Shown: piece by piece, positions 16,501 to 16,828 of the stretch
How the letters are laid out: each line of letters starts with the position of its first letter
Position numbering within the stretch: the first letter of the stretch is position 1
From: an uncultured Collinsella sp.
GTDB lineage: Bacteria; Actinomycetota; Coriobacteriia; Coriobacteriales; Coriobacteriaceae
Direction of reading: 5' to 3'
Assembly (NCBI GenBank): GCA_902475475.1
Contig: CABRZY010000016.1
Span: forward strand, 1-16,828
DNA: 16,828 nt
The notes under the pieces: generated by a model
Seen by the model: the letters and a program-made list of their open reading frames with translations, nothing else
What the model was told of the DNA's origin: nothing
The model's database searches: none
Translations under genes and position numbers: made by a program

Positions 16501-16828
16501 ACACTACGAGGATTACAAGGCGGGGAGCGCCAAACTCGATACGTGCATGGAGCTCGTGCACGGCGCACTCGACGGTGGTCATCGCATCCTGTTGTTCAGC
16601 CAGTTTACGGGCATGCTCGATATCATTGGCAAGCGCCTGGCCAAGGAGGATATCGCCTTCCTTAAGCTCACGGGCGCATCGTCTAAAGAGAGCCGCGCCA
16701 AGATGGTCGCACAGTTCCAGGCGGGCGAGGTGCCGGTCTTTTTGATCTCGCTCAAGGCGGGCGGCGTGGGCCTTAACCTGACGGCGGCCGACGTGGTCAT
16801 CCACTACGACCCGTGGTGGAACGTGGCG
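13583..16828 (+). CDS. SWIM zinc-finger SNF2-family helicase, 3' end outside window
   Basis: This Swi2/Snf2-type DNA translocase is open from an ATG at 13583 (GGAGG at 13573-13577, five bases upstream) to the right edge, so 1082 residues are visible. A SWIM zinc finger CxC...CxH (C78, C80, C90, H92) comes first, then a Pro/Ala-rich linker (about 110-150) and a long middle region like the bacterial SNF2-associated domain. The ATPase core has GLGKT (719-723, K722), DEAQ (815-818), LTGTP (TGTP 843-846), a second RecA lobe with LLFSQFTGML and KAGGVGLNLTAAD. The sequence stops at DPWWNVA, so the final arginine-finger motif lies outside. Such proteins remodel protein-DNA or RNA polymerase complexes, but this subfamily's target is unknown. 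It starts 28 bases after dnaE with no terminator between, so co-transcription is likely. Confidence 0.93.
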   Translation, partial: MAQGTFVQALRKEAALSGTFMKGRSLMLNGAVLSIEDSGSRFSKNVTVEGSVRGSRGDLYKTHVALDMDEHEVIDYDCDCPAAYRYPGMCKHAIATALAYLDASGVEPVEGLRTPVRTFTAQPKQPARTAPKAPAVNPNFPFPAPVPTSPSLMAALSDLSDARMDELASMRRKLAGAVDPDAPKAALEPSLVPYYNPLFADRFSWALEFRIRCGSVSYVVKDIDGMADAYVRGGTFSYGKKLTFVHTPEAFEDVSTKLLNLVVTTVAYLDDITSSRSASYDFARSGFVAERQLPLSEHSIVYVLDLLRGQTISFEPAWSRGTTTHRTYDVAVEPAPQGEDEAPTKRPPLLAAKIAPAVGGSYDLRLPADMYCFASGDVAYLVDTRRARRTDTAFAQHAAPFLSRLLPCRTPVHIAADQVGEFCRMALPILRDYTDLTAPAVLDTVAPEPSFAMAIGVDDGLVTCKITVAYGDWSADLFSLGAPGSPFEEQRPGVPPRDEVAEFRVMDTAALYFDFYEGGLAFEERDDESLFCLLTEGLSALSELGEVMLSDRLRQISVRPAPKLSVRATVKSNLLDVELGASGLSAADLAVYLDSYKRHQTFARLTSGDIIRLDEGARAAFGLAEDLGVDAVDLLDGVLLPASSTLFVDSMLARTPALEADRDAAFRRTVERLDALGKMDFTVPVSLKATLRGYQVDGYQWLGSLEHLSLGGILADDMGLGKTLQMIAHILARVEAGDTKPTLVVCPASLVYNWTAELERFAPSLDVCAIVGAKAQRRVQIAGVAEHNVVVTSYDLMRRDIDEYVEQDFARVVLDEAQYIKNPLTQVARAAKRLPAGVRFALTGTPIENRLSEPWSIFDFLMPGLLGTRESFAKRFESPVEHAEGDSAARLQALVSPFVLRRVKEDVVADLPEKIEDTVMAQLTGEQRKLYLANQDRIAQQVQHREASEFKKDKLKVLAELTKLRQICCDPRLHYEDYKAGSAKLDTCMELVHGALDGGHRILLFSQFTGMLDIIGKRLAKEDIAFLKLTGASSKESRAKMVAQFQAGEVPVFLISLKAGGVGLNLTAADVVIHYDPWWNVA

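Overview
The window is GC-rich with tightly packed genes and looks like chromosomal DNA of a Coriobacteriia actinobacterium, most likely Collinsella or a close relative. This placement is inferred from protein style (the DnaE variant, an AddAB pair rather than mycobacterial AdnAB) and from the intergenic hairpins. No rRNA or other marker is present to prove it. I see no tRNA, rRNA, CRISPR array, transposase or phage gene cluster.

Layout. (1) 1-1492: cysK (O-acetylserine sulfhydrylase, minus strand, cut by the left edge) is divergent from a small Rrf2-family regulator with a four-cysteine cluster. The 253-bp gap holds promoter-like elements and small inverted repeats, so the regulator may control cysteine synthesis. 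(2) 1493-2319: a decayed-looking inverted repeat, a strong terminator between convergent genes, a four-helix membrane protein of the YvlD / 'phage holin 4_2' family on the minus strand, and a promoter and structured leader. (3) 2320-2619: a TrpR-like YerC/YecD-family protein followed by an intrinsic terminator. (4) 2669-2839: a large, nearly perfect hairpin element (34-bp arms), then a tandem 19-bp direct repeat just ahead of the next gene. (5) 2840-9574: a coupled two-gene operon for an AddAB-type helicase-nuclease (AddB-like, then AddA). (6) 9575-9750: another long hairpin and the dnaE promoter. (7) 9751-13554: dnaE, the replicative polymerase alpha subunit with an apparently intact PHP exonuclease site. 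(8) 13583-16828: a SWIM/SNF2 helicase running off the right edge, probably co-transcribed with dnaE.

How they fit together. From 2840 onward the window is a genome-maintenance block: break-end processing by AddAB, DNA synthesis by DnaE, and a Swi2/Snf2 ATPase. The left part is sulfur metabolism and small regulators.

Most of the window is ordinary housekeeping sequence, and I do not see a clearly new multi-gene system. The items most worth a second look are the intergenic hairpin elements, the tandem 19-mer before addB, the AddB subunit that lacks two of the four usual iron-sulfur cysteines at exact register, and the structured yerC leader with a tiny Trp-containing ORF.
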